Origin: a bacterium
Lineage (GTDB): Bacteria > Margulisbacteria > Marinamargulisbacteria > JAHFDA01
DNA length: 49,610 bases
NCBI GenBank assembly: GCA_023249225.1
Contig: JAHFDA010000016.1
Location: 1-49,610 of the forward strand
Direction of reading: 5' to 3'
Part shown: positions 7,716 to 16,145 of the stretch, one piece after another
Layout of the letters: each line of letters opens with the position of its first letter
Position numbering within the stretch: the stretch's first letter is position 1
The notes under the pieces: model-generated
The model's database searches: none
What the model was told of the DNA's origin: nothing
Seen by the model: the letters and a program-made list of their open reading frames with translations, nothing else
Translations under genes and position numbers: made by a program

Positions 7716-9029
7716 TTAATGAGTATTCTGTTCTGTGGGTTCAACAGGTGGATCTTGAAAAATTTGTGGATTCCAGTTGTGCTGCAAAAACCAAAGTGCC
7801 AGCACTATGGCTGGAACGGCCAATACAGCGCTAAGCAAGCATATAGACACGGCCAAAAACGTCAGGATTATTTTTAAATTTGCGGTTTTTACGGTACTTG
7901 CGGACTGCCTACCCACGTTGAGGGCCATGCCAAGGGTGCGGTCGATCGAACGGCCCACCCGGTTGCCAGGCGTTATTGGCACGGCGCTGGCAGGGCGGGG
8001 CGGCGCAAGCTCTTGCCGCACCCATGTGGTTTCGTCAGGTACTGCCCGTGTGGCCGCTAATAAGGGTGCTTGAATTTCGGAGGCATGCAGCAGGGGGGCG
8101 GGGGAGCTGGAAAGTTCAAAAGCAGTTTCTAGCGCGGCAATCAGTTCGCCCGCGCTTTGAAAACGATCGGTGATGGTGGCGGCCAAGGCATGGTCGATCA
8201 CGGCTTGCTGGGCGCTGGATAAGCCTTGCAAGGGTGGGTAAGCCATGGCCATTTTTAGTTTGTATATTTTTGCGAACGAATCGCTTTCGGCACAAGGACC
8301 CTGTCCGCGATTTAAGATTTGATAGAGGATGATCCCAAAGGCGTAAATATCGTTGGCCGGGTGCAGCGAGTTTTCTTCGGAGAAGGCTTCGGGCGCAATG
8401 TACAGCGGAGAACCGGGAACCATGTTGGCGCTGGTCAGGCCGGTCTGTTCCTCGTCGAGCAAGTCCAGGGCGGCCTGGGTATATTCTTTGGCAATGCCCA
8501 GGTCGGCAATTTTGGGAATCAGGCGTCCGTCAGCGCGCTTAAGCAAAATGTTGGCCGGTTTAATGTCACGGTGCACAAAGCCGTGCGCGTGGATATGCTC
8601 AAGGCCGCGCAGGGCGGCGATAAGCACCTGTATTTTTTCAGGAATGGGTGACTGTGTTTTAAGCAGGTCGACAAAAGTACCATCAGGTACCAGTTCCTGA
8701 ACCATGCAGGGGCAGCGGTAGATCTGGGGGCTGTCCTGCTCACGGTATTCAAACCGATCATAGTAAGCAAAAACTTTAACCACATTGGGATGGTCGAGCA
8801 GAGTGCCGATGCGCGCTTCTTTAGAAAAACGTTCCAGCTCGCGGCCCACGCTGGCAGCAGAAAGATCCGCACGAATGTATTTAAGCGCCACCGGGCGGCC
8901 CGTGGCGGTATCTTCGGCTTTCACCACCGTGCCCATGCCACCCTCGGCGATTTTGCCTAAAATGCGAAAAGATTGGGTGCCGCTAAGGGTTGCATTTCGA
9001 AAAGCGACGGATTTATAGACAAGTAACAT
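7716..9029 (-). CDS. Membrane-anchored Ser/Thr protein kinase (PknB-type)
   Basis: Eukaryotic-type protein kinase of 437 residues with an intact catalytic core: glycine loop GKIAEGGMGTV (25-35), catalytic K50, E71, HRDIKPAN (153-160, D155 and N160), DLG in place of DFG (176-178, common in bacterial PknB-type kinases), and an APE motif at 212-214. A hydrophobic segment near 386-415 anchors the protein; the short C-terminal tail is Pro-rich with no extracellular sensor domain. The start at 9029 (ATG preceded by AAGGGA) is preferred over a TTG at 9047. The substrate is unknown. It is transcribed alone and converges on the zinc-ribbon gene without any gap. Confidence 0.92.
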   Translation of the reverse strand: MLLVYKSVAFRNATLSGTQSFRILGKIAEGGMGTVVKAEDTATGRPVALKYIRADLSAASVGRELERFSKEARIGTLLDHPNVVKVFAYYDRFEYREQDSPQIYRCPCMVQELVPDGTFVDLLKTQSPIPEKIQVLIAALRGLEHIHAHGFVHRDIKPANILLKRADGRLIPKIADLGIAKEYTQAALDLLDEEQTGLTSANMVPGSPLYIAPEAFSEENSLHPANDIYAFGIILYQILNRGQGPCAESDSFAKIYKLKMAMAYPPLQGLSSAQQAVIDHALAATITDRFQSAGELIAALETAFELSSSPAPLLHASEIQAPLLAATRAVPDETTWVRQELAPPRPASAVPITPGNRVGRSIDRTLGMALNVGRQSASTVKTANLKIILTFLAVSICLLSAVLAVPAIVLALWFLQHNWNPQIFQDPPVEPTEQNTH

Positions 9030-9067
9030 AGATTCCCTTATAGACAAAAATCCAAGGATCTATCGCA

Positions 9068-9088
9068 ATACAACGCTGTTTGTTGTAT
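9068..9088. promoter_or_regulatory. Inverted repeat upstream of the kinase gene
   Basis: A perfect 7-bp palindrome, ATACAAC and GTTGTAT, separated by 7 nt, lies about 40-60 nt before the kinase start codon. This is operator-like in size and position. It is not followed by a T-run on either strand, so a factor-independent terminator is less likely. It could still affect the 3' end of the aquaporin transcript. Confidence 0.35.
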
Positions 9089-9154
9089 AGGCTGTATTCG
9101 AAGTATGGACGAGATGAATCACGTTTCTATATGAATAATCCGGGGATAGGGCGC

Positions 9155-9820
9155 TTATTTTTCCTCAAGCAGATTACTGTAAAGCAAGCCTGCCAGGCCG
9201 GCACCTACCAAGGGCCCAACCCAGTATAAGCCGATATTTTCTAGCCCACCGCCCAGCAGGGCAGGTCCCAGGTGCCGGGCGGGATTCATGGCTGCGCCGC
9301 TGATTGGGCCACCCATGAGAATATCCAGTGCCACAGTCAGCCCGATAAACAGACCACCTATTTTCGGGGCCCTTTTATCGATGGCGGTACCGTACACCAC
9401 AAAAGCTAAAAAGAAGGTCAGCACAATTTCGGTGATCAGGCCTTGAGTGAGGGATATACCTGCTCCCAGGGCCGGGGTGCCCATACCGATGGCGTTTAAC
9501 GTTTCGGCTGGAACCGCCATCTGCACCATAACGGCTGCGGCAATGGCGCCAGCGCATTGGGCCAGCACATAGCCGATTGCATTTGTAAAATCAATTTTAC
9601 GTCCAAGCAAAGCCCCAAAAGTCACGGCCGGATTAAGGTGTCCGCCGCTGATGGCTCCCGTGGCGCTGACCATGACGGCAATGGTCAATCCGTGTGCCAG
9701 GGCAATGCCCGCCAAACCCGAATGTCCCCCAGTGACATGGTCGGCAGCAATGGCACCCACACCGATAAAAACCAGCGCAAAGGTACCGATAAATTCGGCA
9801 ATCAAAGCTTTAATGTTCAT
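9155..9820 (-). CDS. MIP family channel (aquaporin) with TIP-like pore residues
   Basis: Six-helix inner-membrane channel of 221 residues with both NPA loops: GGHLNPAVT (N63-A65) and AAMNPARHLGPA (N179-A181). Hand alignment with AqpZ gives the aromatic/arginine filter as H43, I167, A176 and R182. E. coli AqpZ has F, H, T and R. The H-I-A-R combination resembles plant tonoplast aquaporins, which can pass water and also small solutes such as ammonia or H2O2. GAGGTG precedes the ATG. It lies 29 nt after the cysteine dioxygenase gene and is probably the last gene of the sulfur operon. Confidence 0.93.
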   Translation of the reverse strand: MNIKALIAEFIGTFALVFIGVGAIAADHVTGGHSGLAGIALAHGLTIAVMVSATGAISGGHLNPAVTFGALLGRKIDFTNAIGYVLAQCAGAIAAAVMVQMAVPAETLNAIGMGTPALGAGISLTQGLITEIVLTFFLAFVVYGTAIDKRAPKIGGLFIGLTVALDILMGGPISGAAMNPARHLGPALLGGGLENIGLYWVGPLVGAGLAGLLYSNLLEEK

Positions 9821-9849
9821 GTATGCACCTCACCATTATCAGGGTTTGA

Positions 9850-10431
9850 TCAGCGTACGTCTACAGGTTCGTAGTTCAGTTGCCAGGGCAGACAGGAGCA
9901 GTCCTCTAGTTTGTATTGGTTGCAGTCGGTGAGTTGTTTTCCGTAAACATGCAGTGTGATAGTCACCTGGTCGGTGTTGTTTTCTAACAGGTGAATTTCA
10001 TCGTTGGGCGGCAGAACATAAAGCACTGTGCCGGCGGGTGCCAGCATCGAGCTGGTCTCGCGCAGGTCGGCATGCCTGGGGCGCTGACCATCATCGAGCC
10101 GGTCGTAGTTGACGATGTGTAACTCGCCCTTAAGAATTCCGGCCACACCCCAGATGGTATGGTCGTGAATGGGCGTCCCCTGCCCCGCCCCCCACACGAT
10201 GCTGACCACCACAAAGCGGCCGTTGGCATCCTGATGGAGCAGATAACGGGCGTAATGCGCGGTGTTGGGCGTTTTGGCGCGTTCGTTTAAGGCGCTGTAA
10301 AAATCTCCGCTCGATATCAGCAGTTTCATCTTGCGCTGGATTTTGCGGATTTTGTCCTCGTCAGTAGAGCCGACCGAGGTAATAAGTTCAAGGTCTGAAA
10401 TAAAATCTTTAAATTGATAACTGGTGTTCAT
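9850..10431 (-). CDS. Cysteine dioxygenase type I family protein
   Basis: Non-heme Fe(II) cupin of 193 residues that oxidises a thiol, most likely cysteine to cysteine sulfinate. The Fe ligands are visible as H89 and H91 (PIHDHTIWGV) and H147 (DEIHLLEN). Y163 and H161 in LHVYGK match the catalytic Tyr/His pair of mammalian CDO. R62 (HYARYLL) fits the carboxylate-binding Arg; mercaptopropionate dioxygenases have Gln there, so cysteine is the favoured substrate (inference). V96 replaces the crosslinking Cys, as is normal for bacteria. An AAGGAG precedes the ATG. It follows cysA by 21 nt in the sulfate transport operon. Confidence 0.92.
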   Translation of the reverse strand: MNTSYQFKDFISDLELITSVGSTDEDKIRKIQRKMKLLISSGDFYSALNERAKTPNTAHYARYLLHQDANGRFVVVSIVWGAGQGTPIHDHTIWGVAGILKGELHIVNYDRLDDGQRPRHADLRETSSMLAPAGTVLYVLPPNDEIHLLENNTDQVTITLHVYGKQLTDCNQYKLEDCSCLPWQLNYEPVDVR

Positions 10432-10452
10432 GGGCTTGTGCTCCTTTTTATT

Positions 10453-11520
10453 TTACGCTGTGGGTGCTTCGTCGTCTTCATCGACAAAAATACGCAGCTG
10501 GCGGGGCACCACGTAGACCTCCTCGCCCGGCTGGAGCTTAAGTTCCTGGTAACGTTCGCGTCCAAGATAAGCCTGCACGGTGGTGTGGCCATCGCGCAGC
10601 AGCAGCTCTACCTTGACGGTGGCTCCGGCGGTGTTCACATGGCGCACCTTGGCAGGCAGGCTGCGTTCGTCACGCGGGGTGCGGTCGATGTCGAGCTCGT
10701 GCGGACGGGCATAGGCGCGCACGGCCTTGGTTTCGGTAACACTGGGGGCAACCGCTGCGGGGTCGTGGTGGATGACCGTCTGACCCTGCTCCACCCGGCC
10801 ATGAAAAATATTCACATCGCCTAAAAAGCTCATCACAAAGGGGGTTTTGGGATGTTCAAAAAGATCCTCGGGCGTGCCTTCCTGCTCCACGCGGCCATGA
10901 TTCATCACCACAATGCGGTCGGCCAGTTCAAGCGCTTCTTCCTGGTCGTGGGTGACAAACAGGCTGGTGATGGACATCTCTTGATGCAGGCGCCGCAACC
11001 ACTGGCGCAGTTCCTGACGTACCTTGGCATCGAGGGCGCCAAAGGGTTCGTCGAGCAGCATCACTTTGGGTTTGGCGGCCAGGGCCCGCGCAAGCGCCAC
11101 GCGCTGACGCTGCCCGCCCGAAAGCTGCGAGGGATAGCGCTGGCCAAAACCCTCGAGCCGCACGAGTTTTAAAAGATCATTCACCAGCGCGCGCTGTTCT
11201 TCGACCGAACGTTTGCGCACCTTGAGCGGAAAGGCAATGTTGTCAAACACAGTCATGTGCTTGAAGAGCGCGTAATGCTGGAACACAAAACCAATATTGC
11301 GCAGGCGCGCGGGTGTGTGGGTGACGTCTACGCCATTCATAGAGACAGCGCCTTCGTCGGGCACTTCCAGACCGGCAATCACACGCAGCAAGGTGGTTTT
11401 TCCAGAACCAGATGGCCCTAGCAAGGCCACCAGCTTGCCATCGGGTATGGTAAGGCTGACGCGGTCAACAGCCACATAGCCGTTAAATCGTTTGGTGATG
11501 GATTCAATGGTGATGGTCAT
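10453..11520 (-). CDS. cysA: Sulfate/thiosulfate ABC transporter ATPase
   Basis: ATP-binding subunit of a sulfate-type importer. From the ATG at 11520 it has 355 residues: Walker [10 protein letters not shown] (35-43), Q-loop Q81, signature LSGGQ (133-137), Walker B VMLLDEP (153-159), H-loop H191 and a C-terminal TOBE-like part. A longer reading to 11571 exists, but the ATG at 11520 overlaps the cysW stop codon as ATGA and gives the normal [12 protein letters not shown] start. Its partners CysT, CysW and Sbp are directly upstream. Molybdate or thiosulfate as alternative substrate cannot be excluded. Confidence 0.95.
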   Translation of the reverse strand: MTITIESITKRFNGYVAVDRVSLTIPDGKLVALLGPSGSGKTTLLRVIAGLEVPDEGAVSMNGVDVTHTPARLRNIGFVFQHYALFKHMTVFDNIAFPLKVRKRSVEEQRALVNDLLKLVRLEGFGQRYPSQLSGGQRQRVALARALAAKPKVMLLDEPFGALDAKVRQELRQWLRRLHQEMSITSLFVTHDQEEALELADRIVVMNHGRVEQEGTPEDLFEHPKTPFVMSFLGDVNIFHGRVEQGQTVIHHDPAAVAPSVTETKAVRAYARPHELDIDRTPRDERSLPAKVRHVNTAGATVKVELLLRDGHTTVQAYLGRERYQELKLQPGEEVYVVPRQLRIFVDEDDEAPTA

Positions 11521-12365
11521 ACCGATTCCGGGGCATGCTTGATTTCTGTCAGGGCACGTCTCAAACGCCATTCTACCGCCGATTTGGCCACCAGCGTCAG
11601 CAAGGCAATCACGAGCAGTGCCGATGCCACCGCAAAGGCCGCCTGACTCTGGTATTCCTGATACAGTTTTTCAACATGCAGGCTTAGGGTGTTGGTTTCC
11701 ATGGCAATACGTCCCGAGACGACCGCTACCGCGCCAAACTCGCCAAAGGCACGGGCGGTACACAAAATTACGCCATACAGTAGGCCCCATTTGATGCCGG
11801 GCAGGGTGATCAGCCAAAACGTCTGCCAGCCGCTGGCGCCCAAAGTCAACGCTGCTTCTTCCTCTTCTGTGCCCATGGCTTCCATGACGGGCAACACTTC
11901 GCGCGCCACAAACGGAAAGGTGACAAATACCGTGGCAATAACAATGGCCGGCAGGGCGTAAAGAATTTGAATGTGCTGCGCCGCAAGCCAGGTTCCTGCC
12001 AGGGTCTGGCCGCCAAACAGCAGCACAAATACGAGGCCCGCAATAACGGGTGAAACCGAAAAAGGCAGGTCAATGAGCGACAACAGCAGGGTCTTGCCGC
12101 GGAACTGATACTTGGCAATGGCCCATGCTGCCGCCAGACCGAAAACCAGATTGATCGCCACCGACCACAAGGCCGCGATTAACGTGAGATAAAAGGCGTG
12201 CACGCTTTCGGGATCTGCGAGCGCCGACAGGTAGCTGCCCCAGCCGTTTGCAAACGCGCCATAAACCACGGTGGACACAGGCAAAAGGATCCATAGGCCC
12301 ACCCACGCCAGCGCCAACAGCAACAGCAGGTAGCGCACCCAAAACGGAGTATGAGCGCTATGCAT
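11517..12365 (-). CDS. cysW: Sulfate ABC transporter permease CysW
   Basis: Second permease subunit of the CysTWA importer, 282 residues from the ATG at 12365. The first hydrophobic helix follows the start directly ([19 protein letters not shown]). The coupling helix region reads AAATLGA-like ([18 protein letters not shown]), and [11 protein letters not shown] is the conserved family stretch. A longer open frame extends upstream to 12554 inside cysT, but those 63 residues are Arg/Pro/Trp-rich and antitypical. The gene overlaps cysT by 8 nt and cysA by 4 nt, so the three are translationally coupled. Confidence 0.95.
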   Translation of the reverse strand: MHSAHTPFWVRYLLLLLALAWVGLWILLPVSTVVYGAFANGWGSYLSALADPESVHAFYLTLIAALWSVAINLVFGLAAAWAIAKYQFRGKTLLLSLIDLPFSVSPVIAGLVFVLLFGGQTLAGTWLAAQHIQILYALPAIVIATVFVTFPFVAREVLPVMEAMGTEEEEAALTLGASGWQTFWLITLPGIKWGLLYGVILCTARAFGEFGAVAVVSGRIAMETNTLSLHVEKLYQEYQSQAAFAVASALLVIALLTLVAKSAVEWRLRRALTEIKHAPESV

Positions 12366-13182
12366 GTCTGCGGCTCCAGCGTGCCAATAGATTAATGGCA
12401 CCGTTGACCATGAACGAGGCGAGCAGCATGACCACGGCCACGGACGCGGCCTCGGCAAAATGGTAGCTCTCCAAATGCCCAAGAATGACGAGCGGAATAA
12501 TTTCGGTGCGGTACGGAATGTTACCGGAAACAAATACAACCGAACCGTACTCACCTACTGCGCGCGCAAATGCCAGGGCCATGCCGGTCAGCAGTGCCGG
12601 CAACAGTTGCGGTGCCAGCACCCACGCAAAAGTCTGCCAGCGCGATGCGCCCAAACTGGCGGCCGCCTGATCGGCTTCGGTGCCCAGGTCTTCGATGACC
12701 GGTTGCAGCGTGCGCACCACAAAGGGGAGCGACACGTACGTGAGCACCACCCAAATGGCCAGCCGGTTGTTTGCGGCATGGATCCCAAGCAGCGCCAGCC
12801 CGCGGCCCAGCCAGCCGTTGGCGCTGCACAATGTAGCAAAAGCCAAGCCGGCCACCGCCGTGGGCAAGGCAAAAGGTATGTCGAGCATGGCGTCGACCAC
12901 ATTCCGTCCCGGAAAAGGATGGCGCACCAGCACCCAGGCCAGCAAAAAGCCGCCCACGCCATTTGCAAGTGCCGCCAAGAGCGCGACGCCAAAGGTAAGT
13001 TTGTAGGCTGCCACCGCCCGCGGGCTGGTCACCACTTGCCAAAAAGTACTGGCATCAAGTTGCGCTGCCGTCCAAAACAAAGTGGCCAGCGGAATCAGCA
13101 CCAAGATGGCCAGCCACAGCAGTGTGGCAGTCAGGGTAGGGGTAAAACCGGGTAACGTGCGGCGCTTGGACAGGGAGTTCAT
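12358..13182 (-). CDS. cysT: Sulfate ABC transporter permease CysT (CysU)
   Basis: First permease subunit of the importer, 274 residues. It shows several hydrophobic helices, LDIPFALPTAVAGL, the EAA-type loop (DQAAASLGASRWQTF) and ARAVGEYGSVVFVSGN, all characteristic of CysT. The start codon overlaps the stop of the binding-protein gene as ATGA (4 nt), and the end overlaps cysW by 8 nt. With CysW it forms the membrane channel that receives the ligand from the periplasmic binding protein. Confidence 0.95.
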   Translation of the reverse strand: MNSLSKRRTLPGFTPTLTATLLWLAILVLIPLATLFWTAAQLDASTFWQVVTSPRAVAAYKLTFGVALLAALANGVGGFLLAWVLVRHPFPGRNVVDAMLDIPFALPTAVAGLAFATLCSANGWLGRGLALLGIHAANNRLAIWVVLTYVSLPFVVRTLQPVIEDLGTEADQAAASLGASRWQTFAWVLAPQLLPALLTGMALAFARAVGEYGSVVFVSGNIPYRTEIIPLVILGHLESYHFAEAASVAVVMLLASFMVNGAINLLARWSRRHA

Positions 13183-14234
13183 CTGTGCACGGGCTCGTAA
13201 ATACGGTCGAACACACCGCCATCATCGAAGAATTTAACCTGCGCTGCCTTCCATGACGATGCCACATCACGCAACGTAAACGGCTTGCGGACAGGGGGCA
13301 GATGGCTGCGGAACTTTTCCAGGATGGCAGCGTTGCTTGGCCGGTAACCCGAACGGACCATAACGATTTGTGCCGTATCACTATAGAGGAAGCGGATAAA
13401 AGCTTCTGCGGCTGCACGTGTGCCATGTTCATCGACATTGCGATCCACCACGGCCACCGGTGGCTCGGCCAGAAGGGTGTCGTCGGGGTAGACCAACTCG
13501 ATACCGGCACCATTTTCATGCAAGGCCAAAAGGGCTTCGTTCTCCCAGGCAATCAAAACATCGCCGATATTTTTCTGTACAAAAGTGAGGGTGGCGCCGC
13601 GCGCTCCGGTATCAAGCACAGGAACATTGTGATACAAGCGGCGCATAAAGTCTTCGGCCTGCGCCGTGCTGCCGCCACTTTGGGTCACGTGGCCCCAGGC
13701 CGCCAAAAAGTTCCAGCGTGCGCCGCCAGAGGTTTTGGGGCTGGGCGTAATTACTTCTACACCGGGACGCACCAAATCATCCCAGCCACGGATGCGTTTG
13801 GGGTTGCCCTTACGTACCAAGAAAACAATGACAGAAGAATACGGGCAACTGTGATTCGCAAAACGCTCCTGCCAGTTGGCGCTGACCAGGCCCTGGGCCG
13901 CCAACGCGTCGATATCGTATGCAAGCGCAAGCGAAACCACGTCGGCCTTCAAGCCTCCCAACACTGCGCGGGCCTGCGCGGCCGATCCGCCGTGTGAAGA
14001 TTTGACGGTGACTTTTCCGCCAGTTTTGGACAAATAGTTGGCGGAAAATTCTTTGGAAATCTGGCGGTACAGTTCACGGGTGGGGTCGTAAGAAACGTTA
14101 AGCAGTTCTGTAGCGCCCTTATTCGATCCGGACTTGGCTTCAAGTGTCTGCTGCAGTGTTATGCCAACTCCAAGTGCTGTCGCAATCAGTACAGCCATTC
14201 CAATTATTTTTACGTTACGGTTTACTAAACTCAT
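13179..14234 (-). CDS. sbp: Periplasmic sulfate-binding protein
   Basis: Solute-binding protein of the CysTWA importer, 351 residues from the ATG at 14234, preceded by AAGGGAG at good spacing; a longer reading to 14306 has no such site. An N-terminal hydrophobic segment (KIIGMAVLIATALGVGI) serves as signal peptide or anchor. Family motifs include LLNVSYDPTRELY, SHGGSAAQARAV, KADVVSLALAYDIDAL and SPKTSGGARW. Sbp and the thiosulfate-binding CysP are hard to separate by eye, so thiosulfate is possible. It is the first gene of a probable six-gene operon that ends with a cysteine dioxygenase and an aquaporin. Confidence 0.94.
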   Translation of the reverse strand: MSLVNRNVKIIGMAVLIATALGVGITLQQTLEAKSGSNKGATELLNVSYDPTRELYRQISKEFSANYLSKTGGKVTVKSSHGGSAAQARAVLGGLKADVVSLALAYDIDALAAQGLVSANWQERFANHSCPYSSVIVFLVRKGNPKRIRGWDDLVRPGVEVITPSPKTSGGARWNFLAAWGHVTQSGGSTAQAEDFMRRLYHNVPVLDTGARGATLTFVQKNIGDVLIAWENEALLALHENGAGIELVYPDDTLLAEPPVAVVDRNVDEHGTRAAAEAFIRFLYSDTAQIVMVRSGYRPSNAAILEKFRSHLPPVRKPFTLRDVASSWKAAQVKFFDDGGVFDRIYEPVHR

Positions 14235-14342
14235 CGCAGACTCCCTTTCATTGTAAGGGGGATGCGAGAGAAGCTTAAGAACGAATGCGACCCTGATCCC
14301 CGCCACGGACTCCCGGTGTACAGCAACAACAGTTTGGCGGTG

Positions 14343-15536
14343 TTATGCACTCTGCCCCGCCGCCCAGCCCGACGACCAGGCCCACTGAAAGTTATAGCCT
14401 CCCAGCCAGCCGGTGACGTCGACCACTTCGCCAATGAAATATAAGCCAGGAACTTTCCGGCATTCCATGGTTTGAGGAGAAAGCGCGTCGCAGTCCACGC
14501 CGCCCACAGTGACTTCGGCAGTACGATAGCCTTCGGTGCCAGCCGGAATGATGGTCCACTCCTGCAACTGTTTTCCGATCTGGCAAATTTGCCTGGCCGA
14601 AAATGACTTGAGCCGCTGTCGACCCACGTTCTCTCCGACCAACATCGGAACAAGACGCTTTGGCAGCGTTTCGCCTACCCAGGTTTTGAATTCCTGTTCC
14701 GGACGAGTCCGCTGCGCCATGGCAAAAAATTCTTCAAATTCCGTGCCAGGCAACCAGTTGACACTGATCGCCTCACCAGCTTGCCAGTACGACGAAAGCT
14801 GCAAGATGGCCGGGCCACTCAAGCCGCGGTGCGTCAGCAACAGATTTTCGGCAAACATCTGCCGGGCGGTGGAAACTTCGCAGGCGGCCGACACGCCGGA
14901 CAGCAAGGCAAACCGTTGCAAGTCCGTGGGCGTCAACGTGAATGGCACCAGGCCTGCCCGCGTGGGCTGGAGGCCAACGCCAAACTGCCGCGCAAGATCG
15001 TAACCGAGCGCACTGATGCCTATCGTCGGAACGCTCAAGCCTCCGGTAGCAACAACGACAGACTGGGCCGTAAAGGTTCCGCCGGAACTTTGCACCACAA
15101 AATGGCGGACGCCTTCGGAACGGATCAACTGAACACGTTCACCAAGTTGTATCCGCACGCCAACCTTCTGGCACTCTGCAAGCAACAGATCGACAATCTG
15201 CCGGGCGCTGCCGTCGCAAAAGAGCTGGCCCAGTTTTTTTTCATGAAAGGCGACGCCATGCTTTTGAAGCAGCGCAATAAAATCCGCCGCCGTGTAACGG
15301 CTAAGTGCTGATTTGCAAAAGTGCGGGTTGGCCGAAAGGTAACATTCGGGTCGGACATTCAGGTTGGTAAAATTACAGCGTCCACCGCCGGAAATCAGAA
15401 TTTTTTTTCCGGGTTTGTCGTTGAGCTCAAGCACCCGCACGCGTCGTCCGCGTCGGCCCGCCTCGAGGGCGCACATCAGCCCCGCTGCGCCGGCGCCGAG
15501 GACAATAACATTGGTACCTGTTTCTGCCTGCGTCAC
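14343..15536 (-). CDS. NAD(P)/FAD-dependent oxidoreductase (HI0933/BaiN family)
   Basis: Flavoprotein of 397 residues. It has a Rossmann FAD-binding start (VIVLGAGAAGLMCA), the family-specific GKKILISGGGRCNFTN near 43-58, VVVATGGLSVP, and a C-terminal IGEVVDVTGWLGGYNFQWA closing the FAD site. These define the HI0933/YhiN/BaiN family, whose physiological substrate is mostly unknown. The start is GTG at 15536. It lies 108 nt upstream of sbp on the same strand; that spacer holds the sbp ribosome-binding site and no other gene. Membership in the sulfur operon is possible but not shown. Confidence 0.92.
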   Translation of the reverse strand: MTQAETGTNVIVLGAGAAGLMCALEAGRRGRRVRVLELNDKPGKKILISGGGRCNFTNLNVRPECYLSANPHFCKSALSRYTAADFIALLQKHGVAFHEKKLGQLFCDGSARQIVDLLLAECQKVGVRIQLGERVQLIRSEGVRHFVVQSSGGTFTAQSVVVATGGLSVPTIGISALGYDLARQFGVGLQPTRAGLVPFTLTPTDLQRFALLSGVSAACEVSTARQMFAENLLLTHRGLSGPAILQLSSYWQAGEAISVNWLPGTEFEEFFAMAQRTRPEQEFKTWVGETLPKRLVPMLVGENVGRQRLKSFSARQICQIGKQLQEWTIIPAGTEGYRTAEVTVGGVDCDALSPQTMECRKVPGLYFIGEVVDVTGWLGGYNFQWAWSSGWAAGQSA

Positions 15537-15567
15537 GGACGCTACTCCTCGTCTACCATTTGGGATT

Positions 15568-15607
15568 GCTGAAAAAGTCCGTCATTCCCGCCCCGCCTGC
15601 AGGGAAT
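15568..15607. repeat. REP-like palindromic intergenic element
   Basis: In the 82 nt spacer between the YCII-like and flavoprotein genes, GCTGAAAAAGTCCGTC is followed by ATTCCC, a 12 nt GC-rich loop and GGGAAT (15584-15589 pairing with 15602-15607). A run of T follows on the + strand. The arrangement resembles dispersed palindromic repeats found in many proteobacterial genomes, which is from memory and unverified. On the + strand it would also look like a terminator, but no + strand gene ends here. Confidence 0.5.
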
Positions 15608-15618
15608 TTTTTCCGTCT

Positions 15619-15933
15619 TTACATTTTCATGTCCATGGCTTCGCCGACGTCTATTGTGCCAAATTTTAAATGCGGACATTTTTTTGCCATTTTGACTGCG
15701 TCTTGAAAATTCTTGGCTTCGATCACCGAATATCCGGTTAAACGATTTGATCCGCCACTATCTTTAACGCCTTTAAAGCTCACAGTCTTGGTCGCCTTTA
15801 AAGGCACTCCAGGGTTGACCATGACCTTGCCCAGCAATTTCATCCACGCACCCCACTCTGCCATATGCTTTTTTCCGTCATCGGGATTTTTAAATTTCGG
15901 TTCTCCGTAATAGGCAAATACGTACTGTTTCAT
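15619..15933 (-). CDS. YCII-related domain protein
   Basis: Small protein of 104 residues resembling the YCII/DGPF family (dimeric alpha-beta barrel). It starts MKQYVFAYYGEP, contains EWGAWMKLLG, and ends with the typical IEAKNFQDAVKMAKKCPHL segment. Such proteins have mostly unknown roles. A very strong ribosome-binding site (AGGAGG) stands in front of the ATG. The gene is followed on the same strand by the BaiN-like flavoprotein after 82 nt. Confidence 0.85.
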   Translation of the reverse strand: MKQYVFAYYGEPKFKNPDDGKKHMAEWGAWMKLLGKVMVNPGVPLKATKTVSFKGVKDSGGSNRLTGYSVIEAKNFQDAVKMAKKCPHLKFGTIDVGEAMDMKM

Positions 15934-16046
15934 TTTATTTTCCTCCTACTTAAGTTGAATCAGTTTGTCAAAAAACGACCCGGGCACGGGGCCACTAGGG
16001 TGATTTTTTTCATGTGCACTTCTGTGGAGTCTGCTAGAACAAGTGC

Positions 16047-16130
16047 TTAGCTTTTACGCGCATACACCGCCGCGCCAGCACCAAGGACGATGACATCGGT
16101 GTCTTCGGTTCCGCCGGATCTGGAAAGCAT
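16047..16130 (-). pseudogene. Remnant of a flavoprotein N-terminus
   Basis: A 27-codon open frame from ATG at 16130 to TAA at 16047 encodes a Rossmann-type FAD-binding start: TDVIVLGAGAAV followed by YARKS and a stop. It resembles the first residues of the neighbouring HI0933-type flavoprotein (TNVIVLGAGAAGL), but the rest of the enzyme is missing. The DNA is similar to, not identical with, the neighbour's start. A deleted flavoenzyme paralog is the simplest reading. There is no clear ribosome-binding site. Confidence 0.55.
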
Positions 16131-16145
16131 CAAAACTACTTAAAT

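Noticed and set aside
12366-12554. 63-residue N-terminal extension of CysW
   Set aside because: It lies inside cysT, is rich in Arg, Pro and Trp, and is unlike any CysW N-terminus; the ATG at 12365 fits the family.
12460-13155. 231-codon + strand frame opposite cysT
   Set aside because: It is rich in Gln, Arg, His and Cys, as expected for the antisense of a membrane protein gene; cysT itself is clear.
15584-15610. Hairpin plus T-run as a factor-independent terminator
   Set aside because: The T-run is on the + strand, where no gene ends nearby; a dispersed palindromic repeat explains it better.
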